A stretch of DNA of 64,000 bases. Source: Euptelea pleiosperma (taxonomy: Eukaryota; Streptophyta; Magnoliopsida; Ranunculales; Eupteleaceae). Shown piece by piece: positions 24,279 to 36,240 of this stretch (within the stretch, counting starts at the first letter, position 1; every line of letters starts with the position of its first letter). The stretch is from the NCBI GenBank assembly GCA_035048495.1, contig CM068552.1, positions 21,888,154 to 21,952,153 of the forward strand. The letters run 5' to 3'. The position numbers and the translations under genes are program-made. The notes beneath the pieces were generated by a model. That model ran no database searches. It saw nothing but the letters and a program-made list of their open reading frames with translations, and was not told the DNA's origin.

Positions 24279-26274
24279 TGTAATGACCCTATTTCTAGCA
24301 ATATTATAGTAGACTTTTTATAATACTTTGAACATTATATGTATGCTATTTTAAAGGTCTCAGCAATAGCTTTCTATCGGTATCAAGTTTGTCCAAATCG
24401 GACGTGCGAGTCAAAAGTTATTGTGTTTAGTTCTGGGCAACATTTTAACTTTTTATTAAAATTTGAAAAAAAAAGACAATTTTCAAAATTATAGTCCCAC
24501 ATCGGATAGAAATGAAAAGTTATGAGTTTTCCTTCTATAAATACAAGGCCATGCCTTGAGAAAATTACATCAATTTGGGTATTTGCATTCTAACCCCTGA
24601 GGATAGAATATTTATAAAAAAATCCCTCAACTAGAAGAAATTAATTCCTAAGAATTCTTGAAAATATTCAGGTCCTTTGAAAAGTTTTTGTGGGGCTTAC
24701 TACCTCGAGATTCGCATCGTACGAGGTTCAAAGATTTGGGATTCTAGCGTATTCACTTGTAAGTACATAGTTATTTATTTTATGCCTTTATTTATTTAAT
24801 TAATTAATTATTATTTATTTAATTATTTATATTATTTTTTTTTTGAAATAGTAGAAAATTCACAGAATATTGTAGAAAAAATTCTAAAAAATTCTATTAT
24901 TTTTGGGAAAAATGTCTGAAAATGTTATTCTTGTTATCTGTTAAATTTTAGCAAGGAAAAATCATAATTCTTGTATTTTCCACAAAATGTGTAAATGCAT
25001 TGATAATTTCTTGTAATCTTAAAAGCATGAAATTATGATAGATGAGGACATGTGTAATCTATTTAGTTGGATGAAGTCATGCTCAAATTCATTTAAAATG
25101 CGATATATGCATTTTTCATCCGTTTTATGTATTCGCTTTCTAAGATATTAATAGGGCTTAAATGTTCTTATTTTTAGTTTCAAAATACAAAAATATGAAT
25201 GTTATGCATGTAAAGATGTTTCTACAAATATTATTATTTTATGCATATAAATACGATTAAGGACATGAATAAGAACGTGATTGGGAATGTGGAATATCAG
25301 ATTAGCTGGAATCAGGCGTTGTCTCATTTCTTTGAGACCCCTTGGGGTTTTAGTCCCCTAAAGCATCAGGCGTTGTCTTATTTCCTTAAGACCCCTTGGG
25401 GTTCTAGTCTCCTAAAGAAGATGCGTCTCATTTATGAGACCCCTCGGGTGTTTACACCTAAAAGAAAATAAGGGAATCTGGAGAGAGGATACCTAATGAA
25501 ACGATTAGTGTGCACATTAGGGAGTTTACTTGTGGACTAGAAGTGTTGACATCGTACACTAGGACCGATGAAATGTTGGTACTGAATACATCAAAATTGA
25601 TAGTTTGACTGTATAGAAATGGTCACGGGCATTCTGATAAGAGAAAGGTTGACTGTTATGTGAAAAGTCATCATTGTATTCGAAGTTATACATAAGTAAT
25701 TGATGGAGAATCGAGTTTTATCGAATTACATGTGAAATTCATTTGCAAATCGTATTTGTTTTAAAATAAACAAAAGTCGCTGATTTAAGTGGTTTTACGT
25801 ATGAGGAATGTACTTACTGGGCCCTAGCTCATCGTTTTAAAATGTTTTGTTTTCAGAAAAGGATAAGGGGAAGTTGGTCTGATGCTTCCAGCATTTCTGT
25901 TGATAGACTTGTGCTAGAGACGATGTTATATTATGTTTAATTCTTCTATCTTGTAGAAGGATACATGAGTTAAGTAGGTCGTTTGACCGTTTAGTAAGAT
26001 GTATTTGGGAGTATGATATATATACAATGTTTTCTTTTGGATGGGCATATTACGGTTTTATTTGAGGTGAGAGATCCTCTAACATTATTAATGTGTCAAT
26101 GAAGTGCGTTTCGTCTTATGGATTGTTTAAACAAAATGAAAAACAAATTTATCCGGTGTATTTCTGCTGTATCGTGATACCAATTTTGTTTAACTGTGCG
26201 TTTGTATGATCAGATCCCGCCTCAAGATACGAGAAAGGTCGATATGACCAAATATCGGATTTGGGGGCGTGACA
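24279..26274. mobile_element. 2-kb solo LTR (Ty3/gypsy, Tekay/Del-like ends) nested in gag of copia element 2
   Basis: It begins TGTAATGACCC and ends GGGGGCGTGACA, ends seen in Tekay/Del-type gypsy LTRs, and is flanked by perfect 5-bp duplications actgg at 24274-24278 and 26275-26279. The interrupted gag/protease sequence continues on the far side. Length is 1996 bp. No internal coding region remains, so it is best explained by LTR-LTR recombination. Three tandem units of 46-54 bp, each with a gagaccccttgggg-like core, lie at 25309-25462. Confidence 0.88.
25309..25462. repeat. Tandem repeat inside the solo LTR (three units)
   Basis: Two units of about 54 bp (25309-25362 and 25363-25416) and a shorter one (25417-25462) share a tctcatttctttgagacccc-like hairpin and end in cctaaa. 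Confidence 0.75.
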
Positions 26275-27643
26275 ACTGGTCCTTTGGCTGCTTCTGAGCT
26301 TGGACGGCTTCGACGGTTGCTCTCACAGCTGGATGGTCCTTCTGCCACCTCCTCATTTGCTCATTCAAGTATCATCAGATTTTGCCCATCATGTGTCCAT
26401 TCCCTCTTCCAGTACTAGATAGATCATTGATTCAGGGGCTTCAGAGCACATGACGAGTATGTCTTCTTTATTTTCGAGTTATTCCATATGTTATGGCCGA
26501 GATAAAGTTAGAACTGCAAATGAAACCTTATCTTCTATATTTGGGAAAAGGGATGTTCTCTCTCCTAAGTTTCTATTTGCATCTGTTTTACATGTCCCAA
26601 ATTTCACAGCTAACCTATTATCTATTGGTGCCGTTACCAAAACTTTGAACTGTAGTGTGACTTTCTTTCTTTCGTACTTGTTTTTCAAGACCTAGAGATG
26701 AGGACGATTGGCACTGGACATGAGGCTAACGGGCTGTACCTTCTTGATAGATGGTCTTCTGAGCTCACAGCATTGCAGTCATCTCCTAGTAGTAGTAGGA
26801 GTAGGATAGACTATTTTTTATGTTGGCATGCCCGTCTGGGGCATGTCTCTTTTCAATATCTCAAACTTTTATTTCCAACTTTATTTGTTTCTGTTTTGTC
26901 ATCTGACTTGCATTGTGAAACACATGAGCTATCGAACACTGTCGATCTACTTATTCTTCAAGAGGTAATCGAAGTTTTGTTTCCTTTGATCTTGTGCATT
27001 CTGATGTGTGGGGTCCTACCCCTGTTATTTCTATCTTTGGCTTCCGCAATTTTGCTACTTTTGTTGATGAGCATACAGGTACACATGGGTTTATCCTATG
27101 AAAACCAAAGATGAGGTTCATTCCATTTTTAAGAGTTTTCATAAGATGATCATAACCTAGTATAGTGCCTCCCTCAAGGTCCTTCGTTTTAACCAGGGTG
27201 TAGAATATATGTATGGGGGTCTCCAGTAGTATTTTTTAGACCACGGGATTTGTCACCAAAATTCTTGCAGCTACACCCCTCAACAAAATGGTGTGGCTGA
27301 AAGAAAAATGCGTCGTCTGACTGAAATAGCTCGCTCTCTTCGAATCGGCTCTAAAGTGCCCAAATCCTCTTGGTAAAAATGTCATATTGATTGATACTTA
27401 TTTGACTAACAGAATGCCATCTCGTGTCCTCAACTTCAAGTCTCCTCTATAGGTCCTTGCTCCCACTGCTTCCTTATTCGCAGTCTCTCCTCGTATCTTT
27501 GGGTGTGTATGCTATGTACATATCCTTGGTCCCCATTGTACCAAACTAGATCCCAAAGCACTTAAATGTGTCTTTCCGGGTTACTCTTCTACCCATAAAG
27601 GGTATAAGTGTTACCATCCTTCCATAGGGAAGAGTTTGTGTCT
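26275..27643 (+). pseudogene. Protease and integrase of copia element 2 (degenerate)
   Basis: The protease site IDSGASEHMT is preserved in one frame at about 26419-26450, but a stop precedes it. GAG-pre-integrase follows with HARLGH and CETH (second Cys changed to His). Integrase core and C-terminal segments are recognisable to 27640 by comparison with element 1, over several frames and stops. Confidence 0.83.
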
Positions 27644-28148
27644 CAAGGTTCTAAACTTCGACTTCGCCTTAGACTTTGGTCAGTTAAAATTCGGAATTAA
27701 TTCGGGGAAGTTCAATTCGATTTATAGAAATTCTGTAAAAATTCGCTGACTTAGAGAAGTTTAAATATTTTTTGTCAAAATGAGTGAAACGATATTAATC
27801 TTGCTTAGGTTGCTCTAAATGGTTGTTTTTACGATATAATAAGTTATAAGTGTTTTATCATGTTTGTTTTATCATATCCTTAAAAATCAACGTGCTTTAC
27901 CAACGTTTTGCTAAAAATTCTCCAAACTTCTCTAAGTTAACTATTTATTTCGAATTAAATGAATTAATTCGACGAATTTATGCAATTTTTGTACTAAAAA
28001 GGCTAAACTTTGAGAAATTAGCCAAATTTTTACTGTTTACTTCGAATTAATTCGGCAATTTTTTGTAAATTTTTTAATACATTTACACTTTAATTCGGTC
28101 AGTCAAAATTTAGAATTAATTCGGCTAATTTCGCCGAATTTTAAAACC
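27644..28148. mobile_element. AATTCGG-rich insertion in copia element 2, MITE-like
   Basis: Element 1 reads without interruption through this point, so the 505 bases are an insertion. The ends are roughly inverted (caaggttctaaacttcg against the reverse complement of ccggttttaaaattcgg). The body repeats aattcgg/ttaattcg words. No clear target duplication is seen; about two bases of the copia are missing. It resembles the other tttaaaattt-ended elements of the window. Confidence 0.55.
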
Positions 28149-29804
28149 GGATGTCACCTTTCATGAAGACCTATATTTTTTTCTCCTCCGCCTCTCTTCA
28201 GGGGGAGCATAGTAGTGAAGAGAGGTGTAATGTTCATCTTCCTGATATATTACTCTGTCCTCCCTCTCTTGAGTTTGAGAGGCCTCAAACTACTCCACCT
28301 GCTACTGTGATTGATAGTGCTCCTAGCACTCAGAAGGAGCTCAAAGTCTATAGAAGAAGGGAGAAAGTCACAGCTGATCCAGTACCAATGGTACCATCCT
28401 CGGATCAAGGTAATCCTTCATCCCCTTCTATACCTGTCATTTCTTCTTCTACTAATGCTTCTGATCTTCACATTGCTTTACGAAAAGGAATCAGGAGTTG
28501 CACTCAACATCCTTTGAGCTACTTTATCTCCTATAAAGCCTTTGTCACATCCCTTTCCACAATTCCTATTCCTTATTCCGTGGCAGAAGGGTTGACACAA
28601 CCTAGATGGAAAGCTGTTATGATAGAGGGAATGAAAAATGTATTTCTTCATAGCGACGTCCATGAAGAAGTTTACATGGTGCCTCCTCCTGGATTCATCC
28701 CACCAGGGGACAGTAGTAAAGTGTGTCGACTAAGGAAAGCTCTTTATGGGCTTAAGCAATCTCCAATAGCATAGTTCGAGATATTTACCCTAGCCGTGAA
28801 GAAGCTAGGTTATACTCAAAGTCAAGACGATCACACCCTATTTGTGAAGCATCAAGGGAAGAACACCACTGCCCTCAGAAGAGGTGGCTAACCTGAAGCG
28901 TCAGTTAGCTGAGGAGTTTGAAAACAGGGATCTAGGACCTCTCAAGTACTTCCTAGATATCAAAGTTGCCAGATCCAGTCAGGGGATCTTCATCTCTCAA
29001 AGGAAGTATGTCATAGACTTGTTAAAGGACTTGGGCAAGTTGGGTGCCAAGCTAGTGAAAACTCCCATAGAGCAAAATCACCAGTTAGCAGATGCCAGTG
29101 GTGAGCTACTATAGGATGTAGGGAGCTTCCAGATACTAGTTGGGAGATTGATCTATATCTCCCTGACTAGACCAAACATTGCCTATGCAGTGAGTGTGAT
29201 CAGTCAGTATAAGCACTCACCCAGAAGTGTTCATCTAGAGACAGCACACCGGATCTTGAGGTATCTCAAGTCGGCTCTTGGTAAAGGTCTTCTGTTTGAA
29301 ACGAATGGCCACATGTGTATAGAGGCATACACCGATGTAGACTAGGCATGTGCCAAAGATGACTGACGATCTACTTCAGGTATTGCACCTTTATTGGGGG
29401 CAATTTAGTCACTTGGAGGAGAAAGAAGCAACCCGTTGTTGCCAGATCTAGTGTAGAGGCCGAATTCGGGGCAATGACCCATGGCTTGTGTGAGATGCTC
29501 GGGTTAAAGGTGTTGGTTGCTGAGCTTGGTTTCCTAGTCTCAGGGTCTATGAGCTTGTACTGTGACAACAAGGTCACCATCAACATTGCTCATAATCCCG
29601 TTCAGCACGATCGCGCCAAGCACATTAAGGTGGACCGCTACTTCATTAGAGAGAAGATTGTCTCTGGGGAAGTGTGTACCTCGTTTGTGAAGACTGATGA
29701 ACAAGTTGCAGATGTTTTCATTAAGGGAGTTCCCAGTTGGCAACTTCATAAGTGTTTATGCAAGTTGGGCATGAGAGATATCTATGCACCAACTTGAGGG
29801 GGAG
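28149..29804 (+). pseudogene. RT and RNase H of copia element 2 (internally deleted)
   Basis: Compared with element 1, about 290 bases of RT are missing at 28635, where MIEGMK joins directly to the NVFLHSDV segment, and a second deletion at about 28876 removes the catalytic YVDD region. The rest ([60 protein letters not shown]) is well preserved. RT activity is impossible. Confidence 0.9.
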
Positions 29805-30021
29805 TGTTATTAGATATGTATGTCTCTACGTATTTCTATGTAATAGAGGTAGTATTGTAAATACTCCTCTTGAGGGTATATTGGTCTTTTTGTAAAGTTC
29901 TCCATATATAATATATTTTGTGGAGTCATGTGACCTAATCACATTACATCCTCTTCTCTCTCTTTTCCCTCTTCTCTTTTGATCCTAAACCTAACCCTAA
30001 CCCTAATTTATCAATTCAACT
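29805..30021 (+). repeat. 3' LTR of copia element 2
   Basis: It follows a clean polypurine tract (gagggggag) and aligns along its length with 22310-22539, including the terminal caact. Confidence 0.9.
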
Positions 30022-30026
30022 AAATC

Positions 30027-30598
30027 AAGTCAAAGATCACAAACAGACCAAATCAGATGATGTGAACCACTTGATTTACTACATTCTTTTGGATGATATA
30101 AGTAAATATGGTGAATGTTGTAGAAAATAGTTGATAGAGTTTGGGTTTTGACCCAGGGAACCACATATAACCCCTCTTGCTGTCTCCCCAACCTAGTATG
30201 ATACACATTGCCCTTATCACCAAAATATACGATCCATTAAGATGGGATGTCCTTTATACAAAGCACACACTTAAATGCCAGTTGATAGAGTTTGGGTTTT
30301 TTACTTCAATTCTTATTTTTTTCCTTTTTTTTCCTTCTATTCTATTTTTTAATACTCAGAACCAGTACACATTTATGATTTTTCTCTTTTCCTTCTATTT
30401 TATACTTTATAAAACTAATTAGTACTTGTTTACTATTTAGTAGTTGTTTGTTTGTTAATTTAGTTGCTTAAAATTATTTAGTAGTTGTTTATTTAGTATT
30501 AGATTTACTATTAAGTAGTTGTTTAATAGTTGTTCATTTGTTTATATAGTTGTTTCTTAAATTTCTTTGTTTAAACTTTAAAACTATTTAGTATTAGC
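30027..30598. other. AT-rich flank, probable 5' subterminal region of the hAT element
   Basis: No ORF is seen. The word tatttagtagttgttt or close variants recurs at about 30434, 30477 and 30511 and again at 30987, after the MITE at 30599-30960. This may be the transposase-binding repeat region of the hAT transposon downstream. Confidence 0.4.
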
Positions 30599-30960
30599 CT
30601 ATGTAACAAGGACACTAACACGGGTGTTGGTGTCCGACACGGGAACATAAAAAAATACGATACGTAGGCACGTCCGTAAATATATTAATTATATAATATA
30701 TTAATACGTATGAATGCTTAAAATTATTAATAAAATAACAAAAAATAGAAAATAAAGCAGACAATATATATTAGTTTATTATTGTATGGAGGATGGAACA
30801 CACCAACCCACTTTTAGGAATCAATTTTATATTAAAAATTATTAAAATAAGGAGTGACACGGCAATAAGTGTCCAAATGTGTGTCGGGAAGTGTCGACAC
30901 GCGTGTCCAGGTGTCCGACACAGCAAAAAGCCCTAAAAGTGAAGTGTCCTTGTTACATAG
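30599..30960. mobile_element. 362-bp hAT MITE with perfect 18-bp terminal inverted repeats
   Basis: The left end ctatgtaacaaggacact (30599-30616) is the exact reverse complement of the right end (30943-30960). Both sides carry the perfect 8-bp duplication gtattagc (30591-30598 and 30961-30968). Both features fit a recent hAT-type non-autonomous element. The body has several gtgtccgacac-type words near both ends, probably binding sites for a transposase supplied in trans. Confidence 0.93.
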
Positions 30961-31078
30961 GTATTAGCCAATTTAGCCAATTAGGTTTACTATTTAGTAG
31001 TTGTTTGTTTGTTAATGTCTCTTGACTCTTTATTTTATAATTTGTTTATCTAAATAAACTAGTGATTAAAGGTGTAAG

Positions 31079-33767
31079 ATGGCAACATCTTCTAGCATAA
31101 GTGGAAGTGGAATTGGAAGAAAAGATATTGCATGGAAGTATGGTTATTTGAGTGATCAAAAAAATACAAATGACGTCACATGCATATTTTGTAAGAAGAT
31201 TACAAAAGGTGGAGTATATAGACTAAAGCAACATCTAGTTGGCAGCTTTCAAAATTCAAAAGCATGTTTACGGGTTCCTGAAGCTGTTAGAAAAGAGATA
31301 AAATCTTATATGGAAGAAAAAAAGTGTACAAACATGTACAAAAATTTACCACCTGAAGAAGACATAGTTGACATTGATGAAGAAGAGGATGAAGATATTG
31401 AAGAGAGAAGTTGTGGAAGAGGGCCAAGATCCAGTGGTAGTAGTGGTGTGATGAGTAATAATCGAAAACCAAATTCTTGTTTGGAGATGAAAAGACCCCG
31501 ACAAAAGGGTCCAATGGATGCCCATGTTATTCCAAATCCAGAACACAGTCCAAAGAAAAAATGGTAAGACTGAAAGTCGAAGCAAACCACCATGGGTGAT
31601 AGATTTGATAAGAAAGAAAGAGAGAATGTATGTCAATACATTGCAAGATGCTTCTATCAAAATGGCATTCCTTTTTATGTTGCTCGTTCTGAAAGTTTCA
31701 AAGTGATGGTTGAAGCTATTGGTCAATTTGGACCGGGGATGCAGCCCCCAAGCTACCATGAGTTGAGAGTTCCTCTCCTCAAAAAAGAGGTAGCACATAC
31801 TGATGATTTGATGACTAGTCACAAGCAAGAATGTGAAAAAACCGGGTCCTCACTTATGTCTGATGGATGGACCGATAGGAAGAATAGGACATTAATTAAC
31901 TTCTTAGTTAATTGTCCTCAAGGAACAATGTTTGTAGAGTCGATTGATGCATCATCATATGTGAAGACTGGAGATAAAATGTTCCAATTGCTTAACAAGA
32001 TGGTTGAGAAGATTGGAGAAAAAAATATTGTTCAAGTCATAACTGATAACCATTCAAGTTATGTGATGGCTGGTAAGTTAATCTTTATAAACTATGCAGT
32101 ACAAGTTAGTGAATTACTATGTTTATTGATTGATTAATTATTAATTTGTTAATTGCCATTAATTATTATTATTTTTTTATGGATCATAGGGAGATTATTG
32201 GAGGCAAAGCGGCCGCGTTTGTATTGGACACCATGCGCCGCTCATTGTATTGATCTCGTGTTAGAAGATATTGGAAATTTGCCTGAAGTTAAAAAGACTA
32301 TGAAGAGGGCAATTGAATTGAGTGGTTTCATTTATAACCATTCAGGAGTGTTGAATATGATGAGAGAATTTACTAGTCAAAGAGAGTTGATTAGGCCAGG
32401 GGTGACAAGATTCGCCACATTGTTCCTTACATTGCAGAGCATCCATAGCCAAAAGAAGAATCTAAGGGCCATGTTTACTGATGAGAAATGGTTGACCAGC
32501 AAATGGGCAAAAGATGCTAAGGGCAAAAGAGTGTACAACACGATTTTAATGCCATCATTTTGGAATACAATTGTTTTCAGACTCAAAGCAACGTCACCAT
32601 TAGTTCGTGTTCTTCGGTTAGTAGATAGTGAGAAGAGGCCTGCAATGGGCTACATTTACGAGGCCATGGACCGAGCTAAAGAGGCAATCAAAGCTGCTTT
32701 CAATGGAAATGAAGCAAAGTATAATGAAATATATGAGATAATTGATAAGAGGTGGGACTGTCAACTCCACCATCCTCTGCATGCAGTTACTTACTTTTTG
32801 AATCTAGAATTTTTTTATGACAACCCAAATATTGAAGAAGATGTTGAGGTTGTTAAGGGTCTTTATGGCTGCATTGAGAAGCTAATACCTGACAAAGTTG
32901 AGCAAGACAAAATTACTGATGAGCTGTCATTATATAAGAATGCTGAGGGTCTATTTAGGATAGACTTGGCAATTTGACAAAGGAAAACTAAAGCACCCGG
33001 TATGTTAGTTATCCTCTTTCATTGATTAGTAACTTAATTTAATATTTTATAACCGATATACTATTATTGTACAGCTGAATGGTGGAAGCAATATGGAGGG
33101 TCGGCTCCACATTTGCGAAGATTAGCAATTTGAATTCTTAGCCTCACTTGTAATGCTTGTGGTTGTGAGCGCAATTGGAGTGTGTTCGAGCATGTAAGTA
33201 CTTATTTATAGTTTTTTAACATATTGGAATTATATTATAAACTATAAAGTATGATTCATTGCTTATAAGTAGCCAATTTAACATTTATTTACTATATTGT
33301 TTTGTTACATTGGTATAACTTTGCAGATCCATACCAAGAAGAGAAATAGACTAGAACAGAAGCGTTTGAATGATTTAGTGTATGTGAAATACAACCAAAA
33401 TCTTAAGCAATGGTATGATAGGCGAGATACAATTGACCCTATCTCATTGAAAGACATTGATGATAGCAATGAATGGCTAATTGGGGAGATAGAAACAGAA
33501 CGTGGAGAAGCAGAAGATGAATTGGTGTTTGAGGATGATAGCTTGACATGGGGTGCTGTTGCAAGAGCTGCTGGAGCTGGCGAATCAACATCAAATACTA
33601 GATCAAGGTCAAGAGTCAAGGCAAGGCCTTCAATAAGGGAGCCGGAAGAGGAAGAGGCCAATTCAGAAGAGACAGAAGAAGAAGAAGAAGAATATATCGA
33701 AGCGAACACATCTGATGATGATGGGGATGAAGTTGATTATATTTTAGATGATGACGATGTTGACTAG
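31079..33767 (+). pseudogene. hAT-family transposase gene (zf-BED, DUF659, dimerisation domain), degenerate
   Basis: Exons are about 31079-31565, 31592-32072, 32190-32999, 33075-33193 and 33327-33767. The first encodes a BED zinc finger (CIFC ... LKQHL); the second DUF659 (SLMSDGWTDRKNRTLINFLV); the third the RNase H-like core (WTPCAAHCIDLVLEDIG, GVTRFATLF); the fourth the hAT dimerisation motif (CERNWSVFEH). The last ends in an acidic tail. Introns have GT/AG borders and restore the frame. Defects are a frameshift near 31560 in an A-run and two TGA stops at 32975 and 33132, both where relatives have CGA arginine, as expected from CpG deamination. This family cuts and pastes DNA with 8-bp duplications and could in the past have mobilised the MITEs here, but termini do not match. 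Confidence 0.9.
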
Positions 33768-33905
33768 AACAAATTGTGGGCTATTTGTTATTTTAGACAT
33801 TTGCTAGCTTTTATGTTTTATGGCTTTTTGACTTGACTAGTCTTGTATTTAGAAATTAGAAAATGACATGTATGGGAATGGGACACGGTACTGACATATA
33901 TTTAC

Positions 33906-33907
<2 letters not shown>

Positions 33908-33947
<40 letters not shown>
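33908..33947. repeat. (TA)n microsatellite
   Basis: About 40 bases of TA repeats downstream of the transposase stop codon. Confidence 0.9.
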
Positions 33948-33952
<5 letters not shown>

Positions 33953-34030
33953 GGCCTAATGTACCTATTTTGTTATTTTATGATGTTATTTTTAAAATTT
34001 TTATATCTTTTATTATATTGTTTAATATTG

Positions 34031-34136
34031 CGCCTCGCTTCAGTCAGGTGTGCGCCTCGCCTTGCGCCTCGGGCTCTAGGGGTCCTAGCGCCTCGGGCTC
34101 TAGGGGTCCTAGCGCCTTAAGTGCGCCTTGCGCCCT
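34031..34136. repeat. GCGCCT-rich cluster, possible hAT 3' subterminal repeats
   Basis: In an AT-rich setting, gcgcct or gcgcc occurs eight or more times within about 105 bases, including two copies of a 24-base unit starting gcgcctcggg (about 34064-34111). Subterminal repeats of this kind bind hAT transposases. No terminal inverted repeat could be paired with the 5' side. Confidence 0.45.
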
Positions 34137-34213
34137 TAACTACACTACTCTAATCTCTTTCTAGAGATTTCTATTCTCACCATTTGTGGTGAAATCTCTC
34201 TGTCATTTTCTAA

Positions 34214-35347
34214 ATGGCTCCACAAGGAAAAAGAACAAGAGGGGAGTCATCTTTTAGTGATCCCTATCCCCTTAGCTTGTTCATCAATCCTATGGCTAGG
34301 ATTAGCTTCATGAAGAACTACATCAAAAGAGCCGTTGCCATTAAGCGTGGGGTTATTGAAAAAGAAGTGACAATGACTGGGATTCCCAATCTTCTGAATT
34401 CGGTAAGTTGGTCTAAACTTTTGTTAATTTTTGGTGTTGCATATCCTGAGTTAGTTAGGATGTTCTATTGTAATTTGAACAATCATGATCCAGATGATCC
34501 ATTTCTTTATTCTGATGTCTGAGGTGTTAAGTTTAAAATTACATTATCTTTGATCTCAAAGATAATAGGTCTTCCTCGAGTACCTAATGGAGGACTTTTC
34601 CCCCTTTTTCTACCTCTCAAGAACAAAAATGCTATTTCAAGAGCCATTTGTGGGAAGGTAGTTCATTGGACATCTGATTTGGCCACTAGGGAATTACTTC
34701 CCATGTATCATTTGCTAAGGTTGATCTTCTCCTACAACGTGGTCCCAAAGGCGGGACATTGGAATGAGATTGGACCCTATATCCAGTATCTTCTGTATTG
34801 TGTCTCTCAGGGCACGAGAATCCATGGTCCTACAGTGATTTTTCATCTCATGGCTGAGAATTTGGCGATTGAGAATCGCAAGCGATCCTTGCCTTTTGGC
34901 ATTTTAGTTTCAAAATTTTTGAGTCATTACAAAGTTCATATTCTAGACTCTGATGAAACTTTGCATCCCATCTCACCTATCAATCAAGCTACTTTTAGCC
35001 AGATGTTAGTTGGTGAATCGTCTATGTCTGCTCCTACTTCTGCTTCGAGTTCTGGATCCCGTCGTTCCTCTGTATCTGCATCTATTGCAGGTCTTTCGTC
35101 CAAGTTGGACAATCTTTGTGCGTTGATTGACAAATTTTCTCGACGTCAGCAGCGTATGACTTCATTCCTTAGGTCTCAACATCCTGACTATCCAGAGTCT
35201 TCACTTGAGGAGATGACTATGCCTTCAGCAGCTGGTGATGATGAAGATGAAGATGAAGACGAAGATGAAGATGAGGACGAAGTTAAAGAAGATGTTGTAG
35301 ATAACGATGATGGTGATGACGACGCCGACGAGGATGACTATGAGTAG
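34214..35347 (+). pseudogene. Putative plant transposon protein ORF with one in-frame TGA
   Basis: One frame runs for 378 codons from ATG 34214 to the stop at 35345-35347, broken only by TGA at 34520-34522 (codon 103). The N-terminal half (FMKNYIKRAVAIKRGVIEKE, PELVRMFYCNL, ISKIIGLPRVPNGGLFPLF) resembles the conserved domain that databases call putative plant transposon protein, found in large LTR elements. A Ser-rich linker follows (about residues 275-300), then a possible coiled segment and a strongly acidic tail of alternating D and E. Function is unknown. The single nonsense codon suggests a recently active copy. It lies 5' of polypurine-rich motifs (35611 and 35977), as expected inside an LTR element. 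Confidence 0.65.
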
Positions 35348-36068
35348 AGCACGCTTTGCGTTTTCTCTTTCTATAGATCAGTAGTACATGATATTTGGAT
35401 GTATTATTTGGTACTATTGGTTTGCTCTATTTGTCACTGATATACTTTGGTTACTTTGTTGTGGATGATGGATATTGGTAACTATGTTGACCGGTTTCTT
35501 TTATGATATATTTTGATATATTTTGGTATGATTTATTCCTGGATGATTGATTAGCATTGCTTTATATATTTTATCATCACAGGTTGGAGTTCTTCCCTTT
35601 GTCAATGTATGACAAAAAGGGGGAGAAATCAATTATATTTGGAATTATGATAATGTTGGATTGGATTACTTGGATTACTTTGATAAATACTTGTTGCTTT
35701 TCTATCTTATTGAACTGCTTGTCATAAAATATCTGTGATTCTTACTTGGCTTTATTTAACTAAATGTACTGAGAAGACTTTTTGGTATGTTTTGGACTAA
35801 TATACTAATGAGAAGCTATTGTCAAATATTTTGTAGCAACAGGGTATTTGCAATAAGTATAGTACTAATCACGATACTAATCGCGAGCTACAATGTTGCC
35901 TCCTTGTATCTTCATCATTCCAAGATAAGCTATTTGGGCAATTAATTAAGGGGGATGGAAGTTATTGTACTTAGGGGGAGCATTATTGATTTGTTTTGTA
36001 TTGGGCAAAAATTGTAATATAATTGGGTAGGTATTTATTTTTCTCCTGGCATTGGCAAAGAGGGAGAT
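35348..36068 (+). other. 3' untranslated part of the LTR element, with polypurine tracts
   Basis: Non-coding. Purine-rich runs aaaaagggggagaaa (about 35613), taagggggatgg (about 35947), ttagggggagc (about 35970) and gcaaagagggagattg (about 36054) are spaced as in the 3' region of large plant LTR retrotransposons. The last one is the best candidate for the tract next to the 3' LTR. Confidence 0.5.
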
Positions 36069-36240
36069 TGAAAAGTCTCGGTTGTCAAATCCCAGGAATA
36101 CTTAGTTCTTCGGTAATGATATATATATATTATGTCGTTGTGCCTCAAATCAACTGAAGACTGAAGTGTCAAAGATCAAGTGAACTTCGACAAAACAAAC
36201 CAAAGAAGGATTAAAGCTGAACAAAAGACAACTCAAGTGT

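Larger units (their letters stand above)
22310..30021 (+). mobile_element. Ty1/copia LTR retrotransposon, element 2 (degenerate, nested insertions)
   Basis: Both LTRs are present (22310-22539 and 29805-30021), with a primer-binding site and all domains in copia order. Pentamers next to the LTRs are aaatt (22305-22309) and aaatc (30022-30026), a 4/5 match to a target duplication. A 2-kb solo LTR (24279-26274) splits gag, and a further repeat (about 27644-28148) splits the integrase/RT linker. RT has two internal deletions. The element is closely related to elements 1 and 3. Confidence 0.93.

Noticed and set aside
31287..31828. Minus-strand ORFs across the hAT gene
   Set aside because: Antisense shadows of the transposase exons.
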